Of a stretch of 23,867 nucleotides of DNA, positions 1 to 7,894 are shown in pieces. Made by a program: the position numbers and the translations under genes. The DNA comes from Pelotomaculum sp. UBA3102 (lineage in GTDB: Bacteria > Bacillota > Desulfotomaculia > Desulfotomaculales > Pelotomaculaceae). Numbering within the stretch: the stretch's first letter is position 1; each line of letters starts with the position of its first letter. The stretch lies in NCBI GenBank assembly GCA_002365865.1, contig DFAQ01000071.1, positions 1,410 to 25,276 on the forward strand. Reading direction: 5' to 3'. The notes under the pieces are model-generated. The model worked only from the letters and a program-made list of their open reading frames with translations, searched no databases and was not told where the DNA came from.

Positions 1-225
1 GTGGAAAAACAAAACCCGTTGTTAAAAGCTTTCCTGACCGTTCTGGTTTCAGTTTCTGTGGCGGCGACAATTTTAATCTTGGTAAAACAAGCTGATTTCA
101 GTAACAACCACCAGGTTGATGATATGAGCGCGCCGGTATTATTTATTGCCGCAACGGTTGCCCTGGTCATTGTGATTATGACGCATATTATTAAAAACAT
201 TCAGAATAAAGATGACCGGGAATAG
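1..225 (+). CDS. small two-helix membrane protein, unknown function
   Basis: I do not recognise this 74-residue product. It shows two hydrophobic segments, about residues 8-29 and 44-65, with a charged Lys/Asp/Arg-rich C-terminus, so it is probably a small integral membrane protein. The reading frame begins with a GTG codon at the first base of the window, so the true start and the ribosome binding site cannot be judged and the gene may extend further left. It ends seven bases before the convergent ADP-ribosylglycohydrolase gene; no hairpin terminator is visible between them. Nothing nearby suggests a role. Confidence 0.5.
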   Translation: MEKQNPLLKAFLTVLVSVSVAATILILVKQADFSNNHQVDDMSAPVLFIAATVALVIVIMTHIIKNIQNKDDRE

Positions 226-232
226 GTTTAAT

Positions 233-1006
233 TTACAGGTATTCAGCGGCGAAGGTATCGATGACCGCAAGCAGGTCATCATCCAACAGCGCTCGCACCT
301 GATCCGTGATATGCTGCGGAATGGTTTTATAGCAGGCCTGGGCTATCCCGCCGGTAATGCAGGCTATGGTGTCGCTGTCGCCGCCGAGTGAAACCGCCTT
401 GCGCACGGCGTCTTCATAATCCCTGGATTCCAGGAAAGCAATGATTGCTTCCGGTACGGAACCCTGGCAGGTGGCGTCAAAACGGTATCCCGGGCGGATG
501 TCATCCAAGGTGCGGTTTAAGTTATAACCAAAATTATTGCTGATATATTTTTTTATGTCTTGTTTGCTTTCACCCTGCCCGGCCAAGAATATGGCAGCAG
601 CAACAGCCTGGGCGCCCTTGATGCCTTCCGGGTGGTTATGGGTCACCTCCGCGCTTTTTTTGGCCTCTTCCAGAACCTGCTCCAGCGTGTTAAAGGCAAA
701 TCCCACAGGACTGACACGCATGGCCGAACCGTTGCCGAAACTGTTGTACGGCAGTAAAGAATCTGAAAATATCCACTGCAAAAACATACCCCCGTACCCG
801 GCATAAGGGTATTTCCTTCCGTACTCTTTAAACACTTCGGCGTAAGGCCGGCCGCGCAATATACAATCTGCAACCGCTACCGACAACACGGTGTCATCTG
901 TGAATGTAGAATTGTGGCTGAACAAGAAAAAATCTGTCGTCTTGACCTGCTCACGCTCAAAAACCGACCCGATGACATCGCCGCATACGGCACCGAACAT
1001 AAACAC
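233..1006 (-). CDS. ADP-ribosylglycohydrolase (DraG/ARH family)
   Basis: Predicted cytoplasmic hydrolase that removes ADP-ribose from protein side chains or related ADP-ribosyl substrates, using a binuclear Mg/Mn centre. Of 257 residues, family motifs are seen in order: an N-terminal FGAVCGDVIGS segment (4-14), the metal-binding TDDT (36-39), GNGSAMR (91-97), HNHPEG (123-128) and the second metal motif GGDSDT (208-213). All expected acidic ligands are present, and the length fits a compact member of the family. The start is supported by a strong GGGAGGGG site about five bases upstream on the minus strand. It stands alone, divergent from the TetR gene; no ADP-ribosyltransferase or nitrogenase gene is nearby, so a DraG-type nitrogenase role is not supported and the substrate is unknown. 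Confidence 0.9.
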   Translation of the reverse strand: MFMFGAVCGDVIGSVFEREQVKTTDFFLFSHNSTFTDDTVLSVAVADCILRGRPYAEVFKEYGRKYPYAGYGGMFLQWIFSDSLLPYNSFGNGSAMRVSPVGFAFNTLEQVLEEAKKSAEVTHNHPEGIKGAQAVAAAIFLAGQGESKQDIKKYISNNFGYNLNRTLDDIRPGYRFDATCQGSVPEAIIAFLESRDYEDAVRKAVSLGGDSDTIACITGGIAQACYKTIPQHITDQVRALLDDDLLAVIDTFAAEYL

Positions 1007-1054
1007 CCCTCCCGGTTTAGGTTATTTTTTTATAATGAATAAAATTATGTCTAT

Positions 1055-1069
1055 TAGAATTGTTTTCTA
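1055..1069. promoter_or_regulatory. inverted repeat between divergent genes, possible operator
   Basis: Perfect 5-bp arms TAGAA/TTCTA with a 5-base T/G-rich spacer lie in the 150-bp AT-rich gap between the divergent ADP-ribosylglycohydrolase and TetR genes. A second short palindrome, TCAGT-T-ACTGA, lies at 1138-1148, just before the TetR start. TetR-family repressors often bind palindromes in such gaps, so either could be the operator. Arms this short occur by chance in AT-rich DNA, and the assignment is only a suggestion. Confidence 0.2.
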
Positions 1070-1204
1070 TTCCGGTATTTGGTTTTCCTTTTTTGTGAAA
1101 TTGTTCTAAACAGGTTATTTGGAAAAGTTATTGATAGTCAGTTACTGAAGGAATAGAATGTGAACAAGTTCATATATGAATACGTTCAGCACAAGGGTGG
1201 TTTA

Positions 1205-1849
1205 ATGTCGGGTCTGAGAAAGAGAAAAAAAAGTGAGGTTAGACGCCAGATATTAGAAGTGGCCGGGGAGATGTTTCGCACCCGGGGCTATGAACGAACG
1301 ACCATCAACCAGATTGCCAGAAAAGCCGACATCGGGACGGGCACGTTATACAATTACTTCTCGTCTAAAGACGAGCTGTTTCTGCACTTATTTTTCTGCC
1401 CTCCCGATGACCTGGAAACCAGGTTGAGCGCGATCAAGAAAGACACCGGCCTCGGTGTGGCGGACGCGGTAATTGAAGTGTGTAATGCCTATCTGGACGC
1501 GGCGTCCCTGGAAGAGCTGGAGGCTTACCGGGAACTGTGCCGGGAAGTTTTTGCCGTTTGCATGAAGGACTTGGATAAACACAAGGAATTTATAGAAATG
1601 GATTTTCGGTTTATTGAGCAGTTAAGTTCCCTGCTGGAGTTTTTTAAGAAAAAGGGTCTGCTGGCGGAGTCATTTAACCCGGTGGACGGCGCGGAGATAA
1701 TTTATGGAATTTTTATGGCCCAGATGATGATCTTCCTGGTGAACAGTAACATGCCTTACCGCTTGATGGAGGAAAAGATCGGCCGTCAGGTCAGGTTGTT
1801 TTTTGCTGATGAAATCCGGATAAGGCACCGGCAGTACCCGGGGGAATAG
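1205..1849 (+). CDS. TetR/AcrR-family transcriptional regulator
   Basis: One-component regulator, most likely controlling the ABC exporter genes that follow. The N-terminal TetR helix-turn-helix is clear: a basic leader, then a long helix, and the recognition region TTINQIARKADIGTGTLYNYF at about residues 32-52 followed by KDELF. The remaining ~150 residues form the variable ligand-binding/dimerisation domain, whose ligand cannot be read from sequence. I chose ATG 1205 (214 residues) because AAGGGTGG lies four bases upstream and the product then starts right at the basic HTH leader; an in-frame GTG at 1160 would add 15 residues with no good ribosome site. The exporter ATPase starts 31 bases downstream, so co-transcription is likely. 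Confidence 0.9.
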   Translation: MSGLRKRKKSEVRRQILEVAGEMFRTRGYERTTINQIARKADIGTGTLYNYFSSKDELFLHLFFCPPDDLETRLSAIKKDTGLGVADAVIEVCNAYLDAASLEELEAYRELCREVFAVCMKDLDKHKEFIEMDFRFIEQLSSLLEFFKKKGLLAESFNPVDGAEIIYGIFMAQMMIFLVNSNMPYRLMEEKIGRQVRLFFADEIRIRHRQYPGE

Positions 1850-1880
1850 AGGCATGAAGCAGTGAGGGAGGCTGTGGGGC

Positions 1881-2594
1881 ATGGCAAGAGAAGAAGTAAT
1901 CATGCAGCTTGACAATGTCAGCAGGACTTTCATGATGGGAGAAGTCACGGTCCATGCGTTAAAAGAAAGCAGCCTTGATATTTTTAAGGGGGAACTGCTG
2001 GTGATTCTGGGACCGAGCGGTTCCGGCAAGAGTACCCTGTTGAACCTTGTGGGGGGAATGGACCGGCCTACAACGGGGCGCATTAGCTTTAAAAATACCG
2101 AGCTGACCGGGGCTTCAGACAGGGCCCTGACAAATTTCAGGCGCAACAGTGTTGGGTTTGTGTTTCAGTTTTTCAATCTTATTTCCGACCTGACCGCCCT
2201 TGAAAATGTTGCCCTGGCTGCCGAATTGGTCGCTGACGCGCTGCCGGTGGAAAAAGCCCTCCGGGACGTGGGACTTGATGACCGCCTGAATCATTTTCCG
2301 GCGCAATTGAGCGGCGGGGAACAGCAGCGGGTGTCTATCGCCAGGGCGATTGTCAAGCAGCCGAGCCTGGTGCTGTGCGACGAGCCGACCGGGGCACTGG
2401 ACTACACTACCGGAAAGGTAGTGTTAAAATTACTGGATGATATCAGCCACAAGCAGGGAAGAACGGTAATTATCGTGACCCACAACACGCCTATTGCCGG
2501 TATGGCGGACCGGGTGATCAGGATGCGGAGCGGGCGCATAATTGAAATTACTGAAAATGAAAATCCGTTGTCACCGGAAAGGGTTGAATGGTAG
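1881..2594 (+). CDS. ABC transporter ATP-binding protein, MacB/LolD-like
   Basis: Energy-providing subunit of an exporter-type ABC system with the FtsX-like permease encoded next. All nucleotide-binding motifs are intact in the 237 residues: Walker [10 protein letters not shown] (44-52), Q-loop Gln96 in VFQFFNL, signature LSGGEQQR (143-150), Walker [13 protein letters not shown] (163-174) and the switch His201. The LSGGEQQR signature with DEPTGALD is typical of the MacB/LolD/FtsE group, which drives extrusion or mechanotransmission rather than import. Its last seven bases overlap the permease start (ATGGTAG), implying translational coupling. The transported substrate is unknown. Confidence 0.93.
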   Translation: MAREEVIMQLDNVSRTFMMGEVTVHALKESSLDIFKGELLVILGPSGSGKSTLLNLVGGMDRPTTGRISFKNTELTGASDRALTNFRRNSVGFVFQFFNLISDLTALENVALAAELVADALPVEKALRDVGLDDRLNHFPAQLSGGEQQRVSIARAIVKQPSLVLCDEPTGALDYTTGKVVLKLLDDISHKQGRTVIIVTHNTPIAGMADRVIRMRSGRIIEITENENPLSPERVEW

Positions 2595-4990
2595 TGTCCA
2601 CGCTGTTACGAAAACTGTTCCGGACTATTAAAACCACATTTGGGCAGTTTTTTGCCCTGGCGGCAATAGTAGCAGTCGGGGTGGCGGTGTATATTACCAT
2701 GACTACGGCTTTCTTTAACCTCAGTCGTTCGCAGCAGGTGTTTTATGAGGAGAAAGGTTTCGGTGATTATTTCTTTCACGTGATCAAAGCGCCTGAAGGA
2801 GTGCTGAAACAGATTCAGTCCGTACCCGGCGTAATTAAAGTGACCGGCCGGATCCAGAAAGACGTGCCGGTAATGAGAGAGGATAATCACCGGGCTACTG
2901 CGCGCCTGACCAGTTACCCGCTGCCCATGGAAAAAGAGCTTAACCGCTTGCACCTACTGTCAGGCAGGATGTTTGAAAATGAATCCGGCGCCGGTATCAC
3001 GGTCCTGACCGACCCGCAGTATGCCCAGGCCAATTACCTTGAACCGGGTAAGGAAATTGAAATACTGGCCGGCGGGAAAAAGATCCCCCTGGTTTTTGTG
3101 GGTACCGCCACCAGTCCGGAGTTTATTTACACGATGAAGGACGCAGCGACCATGCTGCCTGACTCCAAGGAATTCGGCATTATAATGATATCTCATGAGA
3201 AAGCCCAGGATATTTTGAATATGCAGGGCCAGGTTAACCAGGTAATCGTGAAACTGGTGCCCGGTGTCGACCAAAAGGAAGTGCAGAAAAAAATTGAGCA
3301 GATCCTGGAACCGTACGGCAACTTGGCCGGTTATCCCCGTAAGGACCAGTTGAGCCACGCGGCCCTGGATGCCGAGCTGAACGGCCTGGAAAAAGGTTCA
3401 CGTATTTTGCCGGTGCTGTTTTTTATCGTGGCGGCTGCAATTCAATTTATCCTGTTGGTGCGCCTGATCAGGTCCCAGCGTTTAAATATCGGGATCATGA
3501 AGGCCCTGGGTTATGACAACCGGAGGATCATACTGCATTTTACCGGGTATGCCCTTTGTGTGACCACTCTGGGAGCTTTGCTGGGGGTGGTATGCGGAAT
3601 GTTTATGGCCTCCGGCGTTTCCGGCATGTATGCCCAGTTTTTCAACCTGCCCCGGACGATCGGCGGCATAAACGGCCGGGCGGTATTGTACAGCTTTATT
3701 ATCAGTACGGTGCTGGGAGCTGTTTCCGGAATTACGGCCTCGTGGAGTATAACCGGTCTCAACCCGGCGGATGCCATGCGTCCCGAACCTCCCCGGAGCG
3801 GGGGGACGGTGTTTCTTGAAAAATGGCAATGGTTATGGCGGAAGCTGCACACTTCCTGGAAAATGAGCCTGCGTTCGATATTTCGCAACCGTTCCCGGTT
3901 TTGGGTGACGGTCCTGGGGGTTATGAGTGCGGTGGCACTGCTGGTGCTGGCCCTTTTCACCAGTGATTCGGTGGACTACATGATGTCGCGCTACTTTACG
4001 GATGAAAACCGCTATGATTATATCGTCAAATTTACCCAACCCCTGTCTGAAGATGAGATCCTGAACTGGTCGCGTTGGGAGGGGGTTAACCGCATCGAAC
4101 CGGTGCTCGAGGTGCCGGTAAAAATTTTCGCACCGGGTGCGGACAGTGAAAAAGGCAAATCGAAAGATAACCTGATTACCGGTTTGGAACGCTCTGCGCA
4201 GTTAAAAAAGGTGTTTAATCAGGAGGGAGAGATTATATCTATACCGGAGACGGGCATCCTGGTCAATGAGCGTACGGCCGGGAAGTTGGGCCTCAAGGTG
4301 GGCGACAAGGTCAGGGTGGAAACCAAACTCAATATCGGCCCGTCCCGGGAAAGTTTTTTGAAGGTCATGGGCATCAATGAACAGTTATTGATGGCCGGGG
4401 GGGCGTTTTCCTCGCTGGAAACTGCCAACCGTGCCCTGGGTGAAAGAGGCCTGATCACCGGGGTGATGCTTAAAGTTGATCCTGAAATGGGTGACCGGAT
4501 TGAAACGCGCCTGAAGGACATGACCCGGGTGGCTTCGGTTTTGAGCAAAAGCAAAGAGAAGGAGAATATCATGCAGCTCATGGACAGCATGATTTACTTC
4601 ATCGGGATCATGGTGATTTTTGCCCTCATACTGGGCCTGGCCATTATTTACAACTCGTCCGTGATGGGGTTTAACGAAAGGAAGCGGGAGTTGGCGTCTT
4701 TACGCATTATCGGCTTGACCAACGGCGATGTTTCCGGCTTGTTATTCAAGGAAATCGGGTTGCAGTCCGGTTTGGGCATTGCGCTAGGTCTTCCGGCCGG
4801 CAGGTTGCTGGGGGAATTATATATCCAGGCGGTAAGTACGGAAATGTATACCATGCCGATGGTGGTGTACCCGGAAACTTATCTTCAATCAGCATTTGTT
4901 GCCTTGATATTTGTCATGATCGGGTACTTTTTTACCGTCAGGCGCGTGAAGAAACTCGACCTGGTTGAAGTCTTAAAAGACCGTGAGTAA
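2588..4990 (+). CDS. ABC transporter permease with two FtsX domains
   Basis: Membrane subunit of the exporter. The 800-residue protein is an internal duplication of the FtsX architecture. A first helix (about 19-40) is followed by a large extracytoplasmic domain and three helices (272-293, 318-340, 365-387). A second unit follows, with a helix at 437-458, another extracytoplasmic domain and three helices (668-690, 717-740, 768-788). This eight-helix arrangement matches the duplicated DevC/YknZ-like permeases rather than the four-helix MacB, so one chain probably provides the whole membrane part. It overlaps the ATPase gene by seven bases and the adaptor reading frame by eight. Substrate class (peptide, lipid or drug) is not inferable. 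Confidence 0.9.
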   Translation: MVVSTLLRKLFRTIKTTFGQFFALAAIVAVGVAVYITMTTAFFNLSRSQQVFYEEKGFGDYFFHVIKAPEGVLKQIQSVPGVIKVTGRIQKDVPVMREDNHRATARLTSYPLPMEKELNRLHLLSGRMFENESGAGITVLTDPQYAQANYLEPGKEIEILAGGKKIPLVFVGTATSPEFIYTMKDAATMLPDSKEFGIIMISHEKAQDILNMQGQVNQVIVKLVPGVDQKEVQKKIEQILEPYGNLAGYPRKDQLSHAALDAELNGLEKGSRILPVLFFIVAAAIQFILLVRLIRSQRLNIGIMKALGYDNRRIILHFTGYALCVTTLGALLGVVCGMFMASGVSGMYAQFFNLPRTIGGINGRAVLYSFIISTVLGAVSGITASWSITGLNPADAMRPEPPRSGGTVFLEKWQWLWRKLHTSWKMSLRSIFRNRSRFWVTVLGVMSAVALLVLALFTSDSVDYMMSRYFTDENRYDYIVKFTQPLSEDEILNWSRWEGVNRIEPVLEVPVKIFAPGADSEKGKSKDNLITGLERSAQLKKVFNQEGEIISIPETGILVNERTAGKLGLKVGDKVRVETKLNIGPSRESFLKVMGINEQLLMAGGAFSSLETANRALGERGLITGVMLKVDPEMGDRIETRLKDMTRVASVLSKSKEKENIMQLMDSMIYFIGIMVIFALILGLAIIYNSSVMGFNERKRELASLRIIGLTNGDVSGLLFKEIGLQSGLGIALGLPAGRLLGELYIQAVSTEMYTMPMVVYPETYLQSAFVALIFVMIGYFFTVRRVKKLDLVEVLKDRE

Positions 4991-5003
4991 GGGGAGGATT
5001 CCA

Positions 5004-6170
5004 GTGAAACGGAAAGTATTGTGGGGAGTAGTCATACTGGCGGTAGCGGTAGGTGCCGGTGCTTTCCATTTAAGGAGCGGCCCTGAGGTTGAAGTGGTTG
5101 AAGTAGTTAACGGTCAACTGGTACAAAGCATCGAGGAAAAAGGTTACGTCCAGTCACCGGGCGACTACGAGATCCAGGCCGGTCAGAGCGGAAGGATTAT
5201 CGAAGTCCTGGTTGAGAAAGGTGAACCGGTTGAAAAAGGCTGGCCTTTAATGGTCATGGAAAATTTGGACCTCGACGCTCAGATTGAATCCCTGAAAGCG
5301 CAAATAGAGCAGGTCAAGGCCGAAATAGCAGCCGGCGGGATTGTGCTGGTAAATAACCGTACCGGGCTGGAAAAGGCGGAAAAAGACCTGGCAAGAATAG
5401 CAGAACTGTATGCCGCCGGAGGGGTTTCCCGGAAGGAATATGACGATGCCCAGCTGACAGTGGCCGCTGAAAAAACAGCCGTGGCCGGGCAGGAGGGGTA
5501 TTTAAACCGCCTGGGAGCGCAACTTGCCGGTTTGAACAAACAGCTTGGGGTATTAAACAATAAAAAGAATCAACTGGTGGTTACCAGCCCGATTAACGGA
5601 ACCATTCTCGATCTTCCCGTTGAAGAGGAGCAGACGGCCGTGCCGGGAACTTTACTGGCGCAGGTAGGGGTGTCTGACACCCTCGAAGTAAAAGCGGATA
5701 TCCTCAGTGATGATATGAGGGGCATCAAGGTGGGTCAGAAAGCATATATTACCGCCCCCCTGCTGGAAGATGTTACCCTGACGGGCACGGTAAAGCAAAT
5801 TTATCCCCGCGCCTACGAAAAGACTTCCGTTCTCGGTGAAATGCAAAGAAGGGTTCCGGTTATTATCGCTCTTGACGATCCGGCAAACCTGCATCCCGGT
5901 TATCAGGTCCGGGTCAAGATCGAAACGCTGGTCCGGCCGGATACCGTGCTTTTGCCCCGGGAAGCCGCGCGCCTGGGTGACGACGGCGCTTATGAGGTTA
6001 TGCTGGTTAAAAATAACCGGGTGGTCCAGCGGCAAGTGCAGGCAGGTTTAAAAAACCAGGATTACCTGGAGATAAAAGAAGGGCTCAAACCAGGTGACCT
6101 GGTGATTCGCGACGTCAGTTCCGCCTTCGCCGCGGGAGATCAGGTCAAACCGGTAAAGCGTGATCAGTAA
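5004..6170 (+). CDS. HlyD/MacA-like membrane fusion (adaptor) protein
   Basis: Extracytoplasmic adaptor expected to dock on the FtsX-type permease. An N-terminal membrane anchor (about residues 5-20) is followed by a biotinyl-lipoyl-like half motif, a charged coiled coil of about 100 residues rich in Leu/Ala/Glu/Lys, the second lipoyl half around TSPINGTILDLPV, and beta-barrel/membrane-proximal domains at the C-terminus. I chose GTG 5004 (388 residues) because AAGGGGAGG ends six bases before it and the anchor then starts cleanly after MKRK. The in-frame GTG at 4983, inside the permease gene, would add seven residues. No outer-membrane channel gene accompanies it, consistent with a single-membrane host or with an unlinked partner. 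Confidence 0.87.
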   Translation: MKRKVLWGVVILAVAVGAGAFHLRSGPEVEVVEVVNGQLVQSIEEKGYVQSPGDYEIQAGQSGRIIEVLVEKGEPVEKGWPLMVMENLDLDAQIESLKAQIEQVKAEIAAGGIVLVNNRTGLEKAEKDLARIAELYAAGGVSRKEYDDAQLTVAAEKTAVAGQEGYLNRLGAQLAGLNKQLGVLNNKKNQLVVTSPINGTILDLPVEEEQTAVPGTLLAQVGVSDTLEVKADILSDDMRGIKVGQKAYITAPLLEDVTLTGTVKQIYPRAYEKTSVLGEMQRRVPVIIALDDPANLHPGYQVRVKIETLVRPDTVLLPREAARLGDDGAYEVMLVKNNRVVQRQVQAGLKNQDYLEIKEGLKPGDLVIRDVSSAFAAGDQVKPVKRDQ

Positions 6171-6174
6171 GGAA

Positions 6175-7308
6175 TTAATCATCTGCGGGAATTCTGATAT
6201 AAAATGACACTCCCCCGTCTTCGTTTTCGGCCCAAATCTCTGCCCGGTGCAGAGAAATAATCCGGTGTACGATAACCAGTCCCAGCCCGAATTCTCCCTG
6301 GCTTCCTTTTTGGAACTCCCGGAACAGGTTATTGATTACCTTTTGCTCAATGGGCGGGCCGTCGTTCCAAATGCGCATGATATAATAAGACTTTCCGTCT
6401 TGTGACTGCCGGCTGATGGAAGTGCCGATTTGTTTTGCGGCGTAACGGAGCTGGTTGGTATATAAGTTTTCCAGGGCGACATCCCATTGTTCCGGGTCGC
6501 CCTTTATTTCGGCCGGAATCAGGTTGAAAGACCATTCCAGTTCCGGACGCCGCAAGCGCAGCCGGTCGACCGTGGTTTCCACCTTTTCCTTTAAATCTAT
6601 CGGTTCCCGCACGGGTTTGCGGGAAGACAGGTATTCCAACTTGGTTAAGTAGAGTAAATTTGCAATTCGTTTTTCTAACCGCGCCGACTCTTCGTCAATG
6701 ACTTTAATCGTAGCGGGCAGGTCCCCCTTGGGAAAGATCCCGTCGCCAATGGATTGGGCGTAACTGCGGATTACCATAACCGGGGTTTTTAAGTCGTGGG
6801 AAACGTTCTGCAGCAGTGCTTGCTGGGCTTCATCCTTACGGATCAGTTGTTTTCTCATGCTCTCTATGGACCGGGCCAATTGCCCGATTTCGTCTTTTCG
6901 GTCCAGGCGGACGGGTTCGTACCAATCTTTTTCGGCAATCCGCTTGACGTGCTTTTCCATGCTCACCAGGGGGCGGGACAGGTACTTTGCCAGCCAGAGG
7001 GAGGGAATCCAGATCAGGAGCATCGCCGGCAGGATATACAGCACTAAGCGCTGGAAAAGAATACGCACCATCTCCCGGCGGTAAGAATCCCACATATAGG
7101 AAAGAAGGTAACCGGAACGGCCGCGCATATTAACCCGGTGAATAACGTAGAAAATCCTTTGTTCCCCGATGGTTTGGGCATATCTTTGAATATTACCTGC
7201 TTGCTTTAATGCCTGTTGGGTCGCTGTTTCCAGAAACCCGGGCGGAAGCTGTTCCCGGCTGACTACTCTGCCTTTGTCGGTAAGCAGGATGTGGCTGACC
7301 GTGCGCAT
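6175..7308 (-). CDS. sensor histidine kinase, N-terminally shortened, orphan
   Basis: Predicted membrane-bound histidine kinase of 377 residues. Visible in order: a short sensor remnant (1-80), one membrane helix (about 87-108), HAMP (109-160), the dimerisation/phosphoacceptor H-box VSHDLKTP with His171, an N-box (about 280-290, NLYTNQLRYA), NDGP (315-318) and GLGL (341-344) of the HATPase domain. The catalytic core looks complete. The first membrane helix expected before the sensor domain is missing: plausible coding sequence continues about 16 codons upstream of ATG 7308 and then hits TAA at 7357-7359, and no hydrophobic stretch is found in other frames further up. No response regulator adjoins it. 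It converges on the adaptor gene. It may be a truncated, non-functional relic or a soluble-facing variant. Confidence 0.8.
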   Translation of the reverse strand: MRTVSHILLTDKGRVVSREQLPPGFLETATQQALKQAGNIQRYAQTIGEQRIFYVIHRVNMRGRSGYLLSYMWDSYRREMVRILFQRLVLYILPAMLLIWIPSLWLAKYLSRPLVSMEKHVKRIAEKDWYEPVRLDRKDEIGQLARSIESMRKQLIRKDEAQQALLQNVSHDLKTPVMVIRSYAQSIGDGIFPKGDLPATIKVIDEESARLEKRIANLLYLTKLEYLSSRKPVREPIDLKEKVETTVDRLRLRRPELEWSFNLIPAEIKGDPEQWDVALENLYTNQLRYAAKQIGTSISRQSQDGKSYYIMRIWNDGPPIEQKVINNLFREFQKGSQGEFGLGLVIVHRIISLHRAEIWAENEDGGVSFYIRIPADD

Positions 7309-7528
7309 GTTCTGGAGTTCCTCGGACCTTTCTGCGGGTGAAATACCCTCCGGATTTTAAAAATTTTACAGGTTTAGTTTAGGCGCGGAATGTAAAAGGA
7401 ATATCAAAAAATTATGGGAAATTGTGAAACCATTTTTTAAATATCACAACTTTTAAAAAATTTCTAAAACCGGAAGGAATTTTTTATATGGTTTAGAATA
7501 AGTAACTATCAAATAAAAAATAAATATT

Positions 7529-7690
7529 GTAACAGGTGTCAAAAGCACTTAAAAGGGAAGTCCGTACCTCCATGCGGAGAGAGCGGCGCGGTCCCCGCCA
7601 CTGTTTAAAGGGTAGTCGCTTGCCATACCACTGGGCAACCGGGAAGGGGTAAGTTAATGGTCACCCTGAGCCAGGAGACCTGCCTGTTAC
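7529..7690 (+). ncRNA. cobalamin riboswitch
   Basis: Leader RNA sensing adenosylcobalamin or a related corrinoid and controlling the cbi operon. Conserved elements are visible: GGCGCGGTCCCCGCCACTGT (7585-7604), CCACTGG followed by GGGAAGG (7628-7647), and the B12 box GAGCCAGGAGACCTGCC (7668-7684). The closing P1 stem is a perfect 8-bp pairing of GTAACAGG (7529-7536) with CCTGTTAC (7683-7690). It is followed by an antiterminator strand and an intrinsic terminator, so it most likely acts by premature termination when B12 is plentiful. The position, about 200 bases before cbiM, is typical. Confidence 0.96.
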
Positions 7691-7751
7691 AGTCAAGCCA
7701 ACTATCCTACGCGGGTATGGGAGGTGGTTTTATAGGTATTACTATCTATTC

Positions 7752-7783
7752 AACCTCGCCGTAGGCGGGGTTTTTATTTTTCT
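7752..7783 (+). terminator. riboswitch-controlled intrinsic terminator
   Basis: A stem of AACCTCGCC with GGCGGGGTT around a GTA loop (7752-7772; nine pairs including one T-G wobble) is followed by a T-rich run to 7783. The segment CCTACG at 7706-7711 is the exact complement of CGTAGG at 7760-7765, which covers the loop and part of the stem, and so could form the competing antiterminator. The expected logic is off when ligand is bound and on when it is not. Confidence 0.85.
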
Positions 7784-7814
7784 GTAACCTAACGTGCTCA
7801 TTACAGTAAATTTC

Positions 7815-7831
7815 TATGCTCAGTCAGCATA
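7815..7831 (+). other. second small leader hairpin after the terminator
   Basis: TATGCT and AGCATA form a perfect 6-bp stem with a five-base loop, followed by four Ts, in the leader between the riboswitch terminator and cbiM. It is AT-rich and short, so a weak pause or RNA-stability element is possible, but chance is equally possible. The remaining leader to 7880 shows nothing else that I recognise. Confidence 0.25.
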
Positions 7832-7894
7832 TTTTGGCTTGTGAAACGGGCGAACCTGCCGCTGGGTTTTGATTAAAAATAAGAGGTGTATGCT

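Noticed and set aside
1160..1204. GTG start for the TetR regulator at 1160
   Set aside because: It has no good ribosome site and adds 15 residues not typical of the family; ATG 1205 has AAGGGTGG at proper spacing.
1670..2146. Minus-strand open frame of 158 codons across the TetR-ATPase junction
   Set aside because: It is antisense to two well-supported genes and has no motif or ribosome site of its own.
7440..7528. Sigma-A promoter for the cbi operon
   Set aside because: A promoter must lie here, and TAGAAT at 7494-7499 is a candidate -10, but no acceptable -35 is at 16-18 bases, so I do not call it.
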